A DNA stretch of 8,198 nucleotides from Legionella genomosp. 1 (GCA_945889365.1 CAMDBQ010000056.1:1-8198); one strand, 5' to 3'. Positions 1 through 6,159 are shown, counted from the first letter of the stretch. Notes: generated from the sequence alone by a model not told the origin. Translations and numbers: made by a program.

Positions 1-352
1 CTTCTCTATTCGACGAAATATAAGAAAACGTCTCTTTACCCAAATCCAAATCCAAAACATAGCAATTTATATAACCTTTGCTGCGGGCTTCTTCTAGAGA
101 GATAGAGTGAAGCTGGGCACCACCAATGGATAGCTCATTTAAAATATGATGGATGCCATTGTCGATATTGTCTCTGGGATTTAGGGCGATGCTCTCGTAC
201 CTGGCCTGACAATCCATGGTCGTGCTCAGAGATTTTAGTTTGGGCCTAATCTCATCAAGTGGCTTCCCACGTAAAAATTGCATGATGAGTTTTCGAGCAG
301 TCCCGGCCTCTCTATCGCTTTTTGCTTCAGGCGTTTCTTCAAAAGACCACAT
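1..352 (-). CDS. Unrecognised protein, N-terminal part (gene runs off the left edge)
   Basis: On the minus strand, 117 codons are open from the ATG at 352 to the window edge with no stop, so the gene is truncated at its 3' end. The product begins MWSFEETPEAKSDREAGTAR and looks soluble: charged, with no membrane segment in the visible part and helix-prone stretches such as LIMQFLRGKPLDEIRPKLKS. I recognise no domain. An in-frame ATG at 385 would add 11 mostly hydrophobic residues (MPSCLTFLCII), but the predicted -10 box overlaps that codon, so a transcript from that promoter would not include it. No good Shine-Dalgarno sequence precedes the ATG at 352. Codons such as AGA, AGG and CTA are more common than in the housekeeping genes here, which fits an accessory gene. 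It lies downstream of yhbY on the same strand, where E. coli carries greA. That it is a gene is an inference from the open frame plus the promoter. Confidence 0.55.
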   Translation of the reverse strand, partial: MWSFEETPEAKSDREAGTARKLIMQFLRGKPLDEIRPKLKSLSTTMDCQARYESIALNPRDNIDNGIHHILNELSIGGAQLHSISLEEARSKGYINCYVLDLDLGKETFSYISSNRE

Positions 353-383
353 AATTATGCATAAAAAAGTTAAACAGGATGGC

Positions 384-412
384 ATTGTATCAACAAATAG
401 TCACGATGTAAA
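384..412 (-). promoter_or_regulatory. Sigma70-like promoter for the left-edge gene
   Basis: On the minus strand, TTTACA (407-412, 5 of 6 matches to TTGACA) is followed after exactly 17 bases by TACAAT (384-389, 5 of 6 matches to TATAAT). Transcription would start near base 377, giving a leader of about 25 bases before the ATG at 352. The box sequences and spacing are read directly; promoter activity is inferred. Confidence 0.55.
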
Positions 413-454
413 TATTTTACTCAGTTAAAAAATAATGGGTTATAACGCTGTGTC

Positions 455-500
455 ACCACCATGGGATCCCCCACTTCGCTCGGGATGACGTGGGGCGTCA
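455..500. repeat. GC-rich dyad element, probable dispersed intergenic repeat
   Basis: This GC-rich island between yhbY and the left-edge gene holds several overlapping inverted repeats: CCATGG (459-464), GGGATCCC (463-470), ATCCC/GGGAT (466-470 with 482-486), CCCCAC/GTGGGG (469-474 with 490-495, 15-base loop) and TGACG/CGTCA (486-490 with 496-500). The stems share bases, so an RNA could fold in alternative ways. The core, read on the minus strand as CATCCCGAGCGAAGTGGGGG, resembles a short sequence I recall being scattered between genes in many bacterial genomes. It lies just downstream of the yhbY stop and could also serve as its 3' hairpin, but no T-run follows directly. Only one copy is in this window, so repeat status is an inference. 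Confidence 0.5.
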
Positions 501-504
501 GAGT

Positions 505-774
505 TTATTGTTCTTCGTTTTTACGATAAATAATCGCTGTATTGCCAATCAGTTGCACAAGCGATGCATGTAGTGCATCACACATTTCTGCAGCGATACG
601 CGCTCGGCCAGCTTTTTCAGCACCGCTAATTTTAACTTTAATTAACTCATGCGAAAGCAATGCAATATTGGTTTCATCAATAACCGCAGGCGTTAATCCT
701 TTGGCGCCTAATAGTACAACGGGTCGTAAATGATGTGCACTGGCTTTGAGGGTTTGTTTCAATGAAGCGTCCAC
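505..774 (-). CDS. yhbY: YhbY-family ribosome assembly RNA-binding protein (CRM domain)
   Basis: This is a small (89 aa) single CRM-domain RNA-binding protein; the family associates with pre-50S subunits and helps ribosome assembly in the cytoplasm. The whole protein is the domain: LRPVVLLGAKGLT (residues 16-28) with the GxxG-type loop GAKG at 23-26, HELIKVK at 42-48, and VQLIGNTAIIYR at 73-84. Length is close to the family norm of about 97 aa. The start is GTG at 774: an in-frame TAG lies only four codons upstream, and AGGA sits 7 bases before the GTG. It is divergent from rlmE with 96 bases between, as in E. coli, and both genes act on the large ribosomal subunit. The GC-rich dyad element follows its stop. 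Confidence 0.93.
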   Translation of the reverse strand: MDASLKQTLKASAHHLRPVVLLGAKGLTPAVIDETNIALLSHELIKVKISGAEKAGRARIAAEMCDALHASLVQLIGNTAIIYRKNEEQ

Positions 775-870
775 AATTATGTCCTAAAAAAATTAAGTGG
801 CGAATTATTGCACGTTTTGCTGTGAAAAGGTAGCGAAATTAGGTATGATAGTATAAATTATTTTTATTTA
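775..870. promoter_or_regulatory. Divergent yhbY/rlmE intergenic region with possible promoters
   Basis: This AT-rich spacer must hold the start signals for both genes. On the plus strand, TATGAT (844-849) and TATAAA (852-857) are possible -10 boxes for rlmE, but neither has a good -35 at 16-18 bases. On the minus strand, TATACT (850-855) and AATAAT (804-809) are candidates for yhbY, again without good -35 partners. I see no sigma32-type CTTGAAA box, although the E. coli rlmE-ftsH operon is heat-shock controlled. Only the yhbY Shine-Dalgarno (AGGA, 782-785) is clear. Confidence 0.3.
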
Positions 871-1500
871 ATGGATTGTATGGCTCGCACCAAGACCAGT
901 AACCGATGGTTACAAGAACATTTTGCCGATATGTATGTAAAAAAAGCCCATGTAGAAGGGTATCGTAGTCGCGCCGTTTATAAGCTGAAAGAAGTGGATG
1001 AGAAAGAGCGTCTCTTTGAGCCTGGCCTGTCAGTAGTTGATTTAGGTGCGGCACCCGGGGGGTGGTCCCAATATGTATCAGAGAAAATGGGCGGCCAGGG
1101 TACTATTGTAGCCATGGATATTTTGCCAATGGCGCCATTGCCTGGTGTTACGTTTATACAGGGCGACTTTCGCGAAGATTCTGTTTTGCAAGAATTAATG
1201 AATTGGATCCCTGAACACAGCGTTGATGTTCTTCTGTCTGATATGGCGCCCAATATGAGTGGAACTCGCGCCGTGGATGTGCCTCGAGCCATGTACCTTG
1301 TCGAACTGGCATATGATTTTAGTCACAAGATGCTCAAACCTGGAGGAACCTTGCTGATGAAAGTTTTTCATGGCACGGGTTTTGATGATATTGTTAAGCA
1401 AGCACGTTTACAGTTCGAACACGTGGTGATTCGAAAGCCCCAAGCATCACGATCACGATCAAGGGAAACCTATTTACTAGCTAAGGGCTATGGTTTGTAG
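871..1500 (+). CDS. rlmE: 23S rRNA (U2552) 2'-O-methyltransferase RlmE/FtsJ/RrmJ
   Basis: The enzyme methylates the 2'-OH of U2552 in the A loop of 23S rRNA using S-adenosylmethionine, a late 50S assembly step. The sequence has the Rossmann-fold SAM motif VVDLGAAPGGWSQYV (55-69), DILPM with D83, SDMAPNMSGT with D124, LMKVFHG with K164, and RSRETYLLAKG with E199. With K38 in YKLKE, these match the E. coli catalytic and binding residues K38, D83, D124, K164 and E199 with identical numbering. Length (209 aa) equals E. coli. That agreement supports the ATG at 871, although neither it nor the second ATG at 880 (MARTKTSNRW) has a strong Shine-Dalgarno, so 880 remains possible. It is the first gene of the operon; ftsH follows after 48 bases. 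Confidence 0.97.
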   Translation: MDCMARTKTSNRWLQEHFADMYVKKAHVEGYRSRAVYKLKEVDEKERLFEPGLSVVDLGAAPGGWSQYVSEKMGGQGTIVAMDILPMAPLPGVTFIQGDFREDSVLQELMNWIPEHSVDVLLSDMAPNMSGTRAVDVPRAMYLVELAYDFSHKMLKPGGTLLMKVFHGTGFDDIVKQARLQFEHVVIRKPQASRSRSRETYLLAKGYGL

Positions 1501-1536
1501 TAACTTTATATTAAATACCCGATATCCATCATAAAA

Positions 1537-1540
1537 GAGG
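1537..1540 (+). promoter_or_regulatory. Shine-Dalgarno that decides the ftsH TTG start
   Basis: GAGG lies 8 bases before the TTG at 1549 but 17 bases before the next in-frame ATG at 1558, so spacing favours TTG. An out-of-frame ATG at 1544-1546, 3 bases after GAGG, opens a two-codon reading frame (ATG CTT TGA) whose stop overlaps the TTG start. Confidence 0.6.
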
Positions 1541-1548
1541 TTAATGCT

Positions 1549-3471
1549 TTGAACGACATGGTAAAGAATTTATTTTTATGGTTAATTGTCGCCATTGTGC
1601 TGGTTTCTGTCTTCAGCAATTTTGGTCCGCGTCAATCCGTTGCTGAAAAAATATCCTATAGTCAGTTTCTTAAGGACATTGATCAGCGGCAAGTTGCTTC
1701 AGTCACCATCGAAGATGATAAAGTCATCAAGGGCGTCACTAAAAACAACCATCGATTCGTTACGTACATGCCTGTTCACGACAGTGCATTGCTCGGTGAA
1801 TTACTGAAGTATGACGTCCATGTGAACGGCCAGGAAAAGCAACAGGAAAGCTTCCTGGTGCATCTATTTGTCAACTGGTTCCCCATGTTACTGCTAATAG
1901 GCGTCTGGGTGTTTTTCATGCGCCAGATGCAAGGCGGTGGTGGTCGAGGCGCCATGTCGTTTGGTCGTTCACGAGCGCGTCTGTTAGGCGAGGATCAAGT
2001 AAAAGTCACATTCGCTGATGTTGCCGGTGTGGATGAAGCAAAAGACGAAGTGAAAGAATTGGTTGATTTTTTACGCGATCCTACAAAATTTCAAAACTTG
2101 GGCGGACGTATTCCGCGTGGCGTTTTGCTGGTCGGCTCGCCCGGAACCGGTAAAACGTTGTTGGCTCGGGCTGTTGCAGGTGAGGCCAAGGTGCCATTTT
2201 TCACCATATCAGGCTCTGATTTTGTCGAAATGTTTGTGGGTGTTGGCGCATCACGGGTGCGCGACATGTTTGAGCAGGCAAAAAAACAAGCGCCGTGCAT
2301 CATTTTTATTGATGAGATTGACGCGGTAGGTCGCCATCGTGGAGCCGGTTTAGGTGGTGGTCATGATGAGCGCGAACAAACGCTAAATCAATTATTAGTT
2401 GAAATGGATGGCTTTGAAGGCAGTGAAGGTGTGATTGTCATTGCCGCTACGAACCGTCCTGACGTTCTCGATCCTGCATTACTTCGCCCGGGTCGTTTTG
2501 ACCGTCAAGTGGTGGTCCCATTGCCTGATATTCGTGGGCGTGAGCAAATTTTAAAAGTGCATTTGACCAAGGTTCCTGTTGAAGAAGGTGTTTCCACATT
2601 ACCTATTGCGCGCGGTACGCCCGGTTTTTCGGGGGCTGATTTGGCCAATCTTATCAATGAAGCCGCTTTATTTGCGGCGCGTGCTAACAAGCGTAAAGTG
2701 AGCATGATTGAATTAGATAAAGCGAAAGATAAAATCATGATGGGTGCTGAACGGCGCTCGATGGTGATGGACGACAATGAGAAAAAACTAACGGCTTATC
2801 ATGAGGCGGGCCATGCCATTGTCGGCTTACTGGTTCCGGAGCATGATCCAGTATACAAGGTTTCAATTATTCCGCGTGGACGTGCACTTGGAGTGACGAT
2901 GTTTTTGCCAGAGCAAGACCGTTATAGCCACAGTAAGCGTCGTCTGGAAAGCCAGTTGGCGAGCTTGTTTGGTGGCCGTGTTGCGGAAGAGCTGATTTTT
3001 GGTGCGGATAGCGTTACCACGGGCGCATCCAATGACATTATGCGCGCTACGGACATTGCTCGAAAAATGGTTACCAGTTGGGGTTTGTCAGGGTTGGGCC
3101 CATTGACGTTTGGCCAAGAAGAGGCCGAAGTGTTTTTAGGTCGCACCGTTAATCAAAATAAAGAAATATCCAATGAAACTGCGCGACAAATAGATGAGGA
3201 AGTGCGTGTTATAATTGACCGTAATTTCCAGCGCGCAAAAACGCTTTTGATAGATAATTTGGCAACGCTACACTTAATGGCAGCTGGCTTGATTAAATAC
3301 GAAACAATAGATGCCAGCCAGCTCAAAGAGATAATGGAGGGCAAAGACCCTACTCCGCCGGATGATTGGGAATCGCTTAAACTTGTGGATAAAGATCACA
3401 AGACAGATGTTTCGGATACCAAAAACAAGGATTCTGTCAGTGAGTTACTTGATGGTGATCCAGTGCAGTGA
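1549..3471 (+). CDS. ftsH: ATP-dependent zinc metalloprotease FtsH
   Basis: FtsH is a hexameric inner-membrane AAA+ protease that degrades misassembled membrane proteins and regulators; in E. coli it degrades sigma32 and LpxC. Domains in order: N-terminal membrane helix (about 5-23), periplasmic domain (about 26-103), second helix (about 107-124), then the cytoplasmic AAA+ module. That module has Walker A GSPGTGKT (196-203), pore loop MFVGVG (228-233), Walker B IIFIDE (251-256) and the second region of homology with arginines 313 and 316. The protease domain has zinc motif HEAGH (418-422) and third ligand D496 in TGASND. Walker A has Ser where E. coli has Pro (GPPGTGKT). The 640 aa length is typical. 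The C-terminal tail after about 600 is charged and probably disordered. The TTG start gives MNDMVKNLFLW; ATG 1558 would remove three residues. Its stop overlaps the folP start. Confidence 0.98.
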   Translation: MNDMVKNLFLWLIVAIVLVSVFSNFGPRQSVAEKISYSQFLKDIDQRQVASVTIEDDKVIKGVTKNNHRFVTYMPVHDSALLGELLKYDVHVNGQEKQQESFLVHLFVNWFPMLLLIGVWVFFMRQMQGGGGRGAMSFGRSRARLLGEDQVKVTFADVAGVDEAKDEVKELVDFLRDPTKFQNLGGRIPRGVLLVGSPGTGKTLLARAVAGEAKVPFFTISGSDFVEMFVGVGASRVRDMFEQAKKQAPCIIFIDEIDAVGRHRGAGLGGGHDEREQTLNQLLVEMDGFEGSEGVIVIAATNRPDVLDPALLRPGRFDRQVVVPLPDIRGREQILKVHLTKVPVEEGVSTLPIARGTPGFSGADLANLINEAALFAARANKRKVSMIELDKAKDKIMMGAERRSMVMDDNEKKLTAYHEAGHAIVGLLVPEHDPVYKVSIIPRGRALGVTMFLPEQDRYSHSKRRLESQLASLFGGRVAEELIFGADSVTTGASNDIMRATDIARKMVTSWGLSGLGPLTFGQEEAEVFLGRTVNQNKEISNETARQIDEEVRVIIDRNFQRAKTLLIDNLATLHLMAAGLIKYETIDASQLKEIMEGKDPTPPDDWESLKLVDKDHKTDVSDTKNKDSVSELLDGDPVQ

Positions 3472-4313
3472 ATAGCAAACAATTTACAGATTGGTGTCAT
3501 ATTGCAGCTGATCTGCGTAAGCCTTTAATCATGGGCGTGCTAAATGTCACGCCCGATTCATTTTCAGATGCCGGGTTATTCATGGGTCCAAGCGCTGCAT
3601 TGCTGCGGGCGGAAGCTATGATCCAGCAGGGTGCGGATATCATTGATATTGGTGGGGAGTCATCAAGACCCGGTGCCAGCGCAATTTCTTGTGCAGAGGA
3701 GTTGTCACGCGTTATTCCCGTCATTGAATGCATACGAACCAAACATGATATTTGCCTCTCGATTGATACGTGCAAGACTGAGGTCATGAAGGCTGCAGTC
3801 GCTGCTGGTGCATCATTTATAAATGATATTAATGCCTTGCAAGGTATTGAAGCCCTGTCGGTTGTGGCGGCCTTGGAGGTTCCGGTATGTTTAATGCACA
3901 TGCAGGGCGTACCGGAGACCATGCAGAATAGCCCCCATTATGTTGCAGACATGGTTGATGAAATTAATCTTTTTTTTCACCAGCGAATTGAGGCCTGCGA
4001 ACAGGCTGGTATAATGCGCGATCGATTAATTCTTGACCCGGGATTTGGGTTTGGTAAATCCGTTCGGCATAATTTATGCCTCTTAAAACGGCTTCCCGAG
4101 TTTCAACAGCATGCCCTGCCCCTATTGTTGGGCGTGTCGCGGAAAAGTACGCTTGGGGCTATATTACAAAAAGATGTTATGGATCGCTTGTCCGGCGGGC
4201 TCGCTGTGGCAATATATGCAGCACTTCAAGGCGTTTCAATCATTAGAACCCACGATGTGGATGAAACAAAACAGGCATTACAAATGCTGAATGCCATTGT
4301 TAGTGTAGTTTAA
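3468..4313 (+). CDS. folP: Dihydropteroate synthase
   Basis: The enzyme joins p-aminobenzoate to hydroxymethyl-dihydropterin diphosphate in folate synthesis and is the target of sulfonamides. The TIM-barrel motifs are all present: MGVLNVTPDSFSD (22-34), DIIDIGGESSRPGA (57-70), SIDTCK with D100, FINDI with N119, MHMQG (143-147), LDPGFGFGKS with D190, LGVSRKST with K226, and RTH with R260 and H262. These correspond to the E. coli D96, N115, D185, K221, R255 and H257. S66 sits at the position of E. coli T62, a site at the p-aminobenzoate/sulfonamide pocket. Length 281 aa is normal. The GTG start at 3468 overlaps the ftsH TGA (GTGA), pointing to translational coupling, as no strong Shine-Dalgarno is visible. 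Confidence 0.97.
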   Translation: MNSKQFTDWCHIAADLRKPLIMGVLNVTPDSFSDAGLFMGPSAALLRAEAMIQQGADIIDIGGESSRPGASAISCAEELSRVIPVIECIRTKHDICLSIDTCKTEVMKAAVAAGASFINDINALQGIEALSVVAALEVPVCLMHMQGVPETMQNSPHYVADMVDEINLFFHQRIEACEQAGIMRDRLILDPGFGFGKSVRHNLCLLKRLPEFQQHALPLLLGVSRKSTLGAILQKDVMDRLSGGLAVAIYAALQGVSIIRTHDVDETKQALQMLNAIVSVV

Positions 4314-4328
4314 TCAAGAGAGAAACTG

Positions 4329-5678
4329 ATGACTCAACGTAAATATTTTGGTACAGATGGGATTCGGGGGCACGTAGGCTCGTCAAACATTAATCCTGAA
4401 TTCATGTTGAAATTGGGCTGGGCGGTAGGTCGCGTTCTCGCGAATGGTCCACGTAAAAAAGTGGTTATTGGAAAAGATACCCGAGTATCAGGTTATATGT
4501 TGGAATCGGCCTTGGAGGCGGGTTTATCAGCTGCAGGCGTTGAGGTTAGATTATTAGGCCCCATGCCAACACCGGCAATTGCCTATCTTACGCAAACATT
4601 GCGCGCTACGGCAGGCATTGTAATCAGCGCATCACACAACCCATTTGAAGACAATGGGATTAAATTTTTCTCAGCCGAAGGGACTAAGCTGCCAGACAGT
4701 GTTGAATTGGCGATTGAAGCTGAGATTGATAAAAAAATGGAAATAGTACCCTCTGCTCAATTAGGTAAGGCCGCGCGGATAAATGATGCGCCAGGACGTT
4801 ACATTGAGTTTTGCAAATCAACCATTCCATCCTTAACGCGTTTATCAGGCTTAAAACTAGTTGTTGATTGCGCCAATGGCGCAACGTATCACATTGCGCC
4901 TAATGTGTTTATGGAGCTTGGTGCAGATGTGATTGCTATCGGGGATAAGCCGGATGGTTTTAATATTAATCTGGATTGCGGATCAACGGCACCAGAGGGA
5001 TTGCGGCGTAAAGTCCTGGAATCTGGCGCTGACGTAGGAATTGGCTTGGATGGTGATGGTGACCGACTGATTTTGGTCGATGCCGCCGGTAATTTTATTA
5101 ATGGCGACCAAGTTGTTTATATTATTGCGAAAGATCGCCATCAGCGTGGATTGTTGCATGGTGGCGTGGTCGGCACGTTGATGAGTAACTATGGTCTGGA
5201 AAAAGCGATCACGGATATGAATGTCCCCTTCGTTCGCACCCGCGTTGGCGATCGTTATGTTCTTGAAGCATTGAAAGAGCGTGACTGGAAAATTGGCGGC
5301 GAATCATCAGGTCATGTCGTTTGTTTGGATAAAACCACGACTGGAGATGGGATTGTTGCCGCTCTCCAAGTGCTGGCCATTATGGTTAAACAGGAAAAAA
5401 CTTTGCGAGAACTGAGTGGTGATATTATTTTGTTGCCGCAATCGCTGGTTAATTTGAAAACAAAAAATGCAGCCTCGCTTGCAAAAAACCCGCGCGTTCA
5501 GCAGGCCGTAGATGCGCTTGATCTGAAATTAAAAGGCGCAGGCCGCGTTTTGTTACGACCTTCAGGAACAGAGCCTTTGTTGCGCGTCATGGTTGAAGGC
5601 CTTGATAGTCTCGAGGTTTGCATGCATGCCCAGCAGTTAAGCGACGAGATCAGTAGCATCGAGCAACAAATGCAATAA
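4329..5678 (+). CDS. glmM: Phosphoglucosamine mutase
   Basis: GlmM converts glucosamine-6-phosphate to glucosamine-1-phosphate, on the route to UDP-GlcNAc for peptidoglycan and lipopolysaccharide. It is an alpha-D-phosphohexomutase of four domains. The sequence shows KYFGTDGIRG (5-14), the catalytic phosphoserine loop ISASHNP with S102, the Mg2+-binding loop DGDGDR (241-246), the sugar-binding GGESSGH (323-329) and the phosphate-binding RPSGTEP (410-416). Length 449 aa compares with 445 in E. coli. The ATG at 4329 has GAGAG 6 bases upstream and follows the folP stop by 15 bases, so the gene is co-transcribed with ftsH and folP. In E. coli secG follows; here a palindrome and then rpsO follow. 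Confidence 0.98.
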   Translation: MTQRKYFGTDGIRGHVGSSNINPEFMLKLGWAVGRVLANGPRKKVVIGKDTRVSGYMLESALEAGLSAAGVEVRLLGPMPTPAIAYLTQTLRATAGIVISASHNPFEDNGIKFFSAEGTKLPDSVELAIEAEIDKKMEIVPSAQLGKAARINDAPGRYIEFCKSTIPSLTRLSGLKLVVDCANGATYHIAPNVFMELGADVIAIGDKPDGFNINLDCGSTAPEGLRRKVLESGADVGIGLDGDGDRLILVDAAGNFINGDQVVYIIAKDRHQRGLLHGGVVGTLMSNYGLEKAITDMNVPFVRTRVGDRYVLEALKERDWKIGGESSGHVVCLDKTTTGDGIVAALQVLAIMVKQEKTLRELSGDIILLPQSLVNLKTKNAASLAKNPRVQQAVDALDLKLKGAGRVLLRPSGTEPLLRVMVEGLDSLEVCMHAQQLSDEISSIEQQMQ

Positions 5679-5698
5679 CCGAGCCGCGCGCGGCTCGG
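5679..5698. terminator. Perfect palindrome directly after glmM, possible operon terminator
   Basis: CCGAGCCGCGCGCGGCTCGG begins at the first base after the glmM stop and is a perfect 20-base palindrome (8-bp GC-rich stem with a CGCG loop, or 10 bp as DNA). It would make a very stable RNA hairpin. No T-run follows (ATGGCTTGTGTAT), so it is not a standard intrinsic terminator; it may pause polymerase or protect the 3' end of the operon mRNA. Confidence 0.45.
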
Positions 5699-5716
5699 AT
5701 GGCTTGTGTATCACCC

Positions 5717-5769
5717 ATTTAATATTTAATCAAAAAATACTTGTTTCTATCCCCCCCCTTTGATAGAAT
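5717..5769 (+). promoter_or_regulatory. rpsO promoter with AT-rich upstream element
   Basis: TTGTTT (5741-5746) is followed after 17 bases by TAGAAT (5764-5769, 5 of 6 matches to TATAAT), which also has the extended -10 TG at 5761-5762. Upstream, 5717-5740 is almost pure A+T, with a tandem ATTTAAT repeat (5717-5730) and CAAAAAATAC. It is placed like an UP element, as expected for a ribosomal protein gene. The spacer contains a run of eight C (5751-5758). Transcription should start near 5776. Confidence 0.7.
5745..5768. promoter_or_regulatory. Inverted repeat over the rpsO promoter core
   Basis: TTCTATC (5745-5751) and GATAGAA (5762-5768) form a perfect 7-bp inverted repeat around ten bases (C7T3). 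The right arm covers most of the -10 box and the left arm abuts the -35 box, so a protein bound here would compete with RNA polymerase. The symmetry is seen directly; an operator role is only inferred. Confidence 0.35.
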
Positions 5770-5821
5770 AGTACGCTTAATTCCCTCGTTGTTTATTCAG
5801 AACTGAGGCTTATTTATTTCC

Positions 5822-5826
5822 AGGAG
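5822..5826 (+). promoter_or_regulatory. rpsO Shine-Dalgarno in a 57-base leader
   Basis: AGGAG lies 6 bases before the ATG at 5833, the strongest ribosome binding site in the window. The leader from about 5776 can pair CCTC with GAGG (5783-5786 with 5815-5818) over a long loop. This could relate to S15 autoregulation, but I cannot identify the E. coli-type pseudoknot. Confidence 0.6.
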
Positions 5827-5832
5827 TGAACA

Positions 5833-6108
5833 ATGTCGCTAACGAGCGTACAAAAAGCAGATATCGTCAATGAATTTAAGCGCGCCGATAAAGATACTGG
5901 CTCACCTGAAGTTCAAGTTTCATTGATGACTGGTCGTATTAAATATCTTACTGATCATTTTAAAGAACACAAGAAAGATTTTCATTCACGCCGTGGTTTG
6001 CAAGAATTGGTAAACAAGCGTCGTAAACTTTTGAAATATTTGAAAAGAAATGATCAGTCACGTTATTCAACATTGATCCAAAGTCTTGGGTTGAGAGACT
6101 CTTATTGA
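5833..6108 (+). CDS. rpsO: 30S ribosomal protein S15
   Basis: S15 is a primary-binding protein of the 30S central domain; it binds the 16S rRNA three-way junction and also contributes to an intersubunit bridge. At 91 aa it is the usual length (89 in E. coli). The conserved rRNA contacts are present: DTGSPEVQ (21-28), H42 in DHF, and HKKDFHSRRGL (46-56), followed by RRKLLKYLKR (63-72). The C-terminus LGLRDSY is slightly longer than E. coli LGLRR. The start is fixed by a strong AGGAG and by homology. It is followed by an intrinsic terminator and pnp, the same pairing as in E. coli, where S15 represses its own translation and the terminator partly separates the two genes. Confidence 0.98.
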   Translation: MSLTSVQKADIVNEFKRADKDTGSPEVQVSLMTGRIKYLTDHFKEHKKDFHSRRGLQELVNKRRKLLKYLKRNDQSRYSTLIQSLGLRDSY

Positions 6109-6114
6109 TTATTA

Positions 6115-6137
6115 ACCGCAGCCCGGATGGCGCTGAG
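6115..6137 (+). repeat. Possible remnant of a REP-like intergenic repeat
   Basis: The stretch ACCGCAGCCCGGATGGCGCT just after rpsO resembles the left half of CCCGGAT-type palindromic repeats common between gammaproteobacterial genes. The matching right arm is absent, so this would be a decayed or partial copy. Chance resemblance is quite possible. Confidence 0.2.
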
Positions 6138-6159
6138 TTGATAAATAGTTTGTTCTAAT

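Noticed and set aside
216..428. Plus-strand open frame of 70 codons
   Set aside because: It lies antisense to the longer left-edge gene and over that gene's promoter, has no Shine-Dalgarno and a composition unlike a protein of a known family.
978..1292. Minus-strand open frame of 104 codons inside rlmE
   Set aside because: It is a shadow of the conserved methyltransferase coding strand, with no independent start signals.
3497..3922. Minus-strand open frame of 141 codons inside folP
   Set aside because: Long, but fully antisense to conserved dihydropteroate synthase motifs; the protein resembles nothing known.
5751..5758. C8 run as a frameshift or assembly problem
   Set aside because: It lies in non-coding DNA where promoter boxes keep perfect 17-base spacing, so the stated length is at least consistent; raw reads would be needed to exclude a length error.
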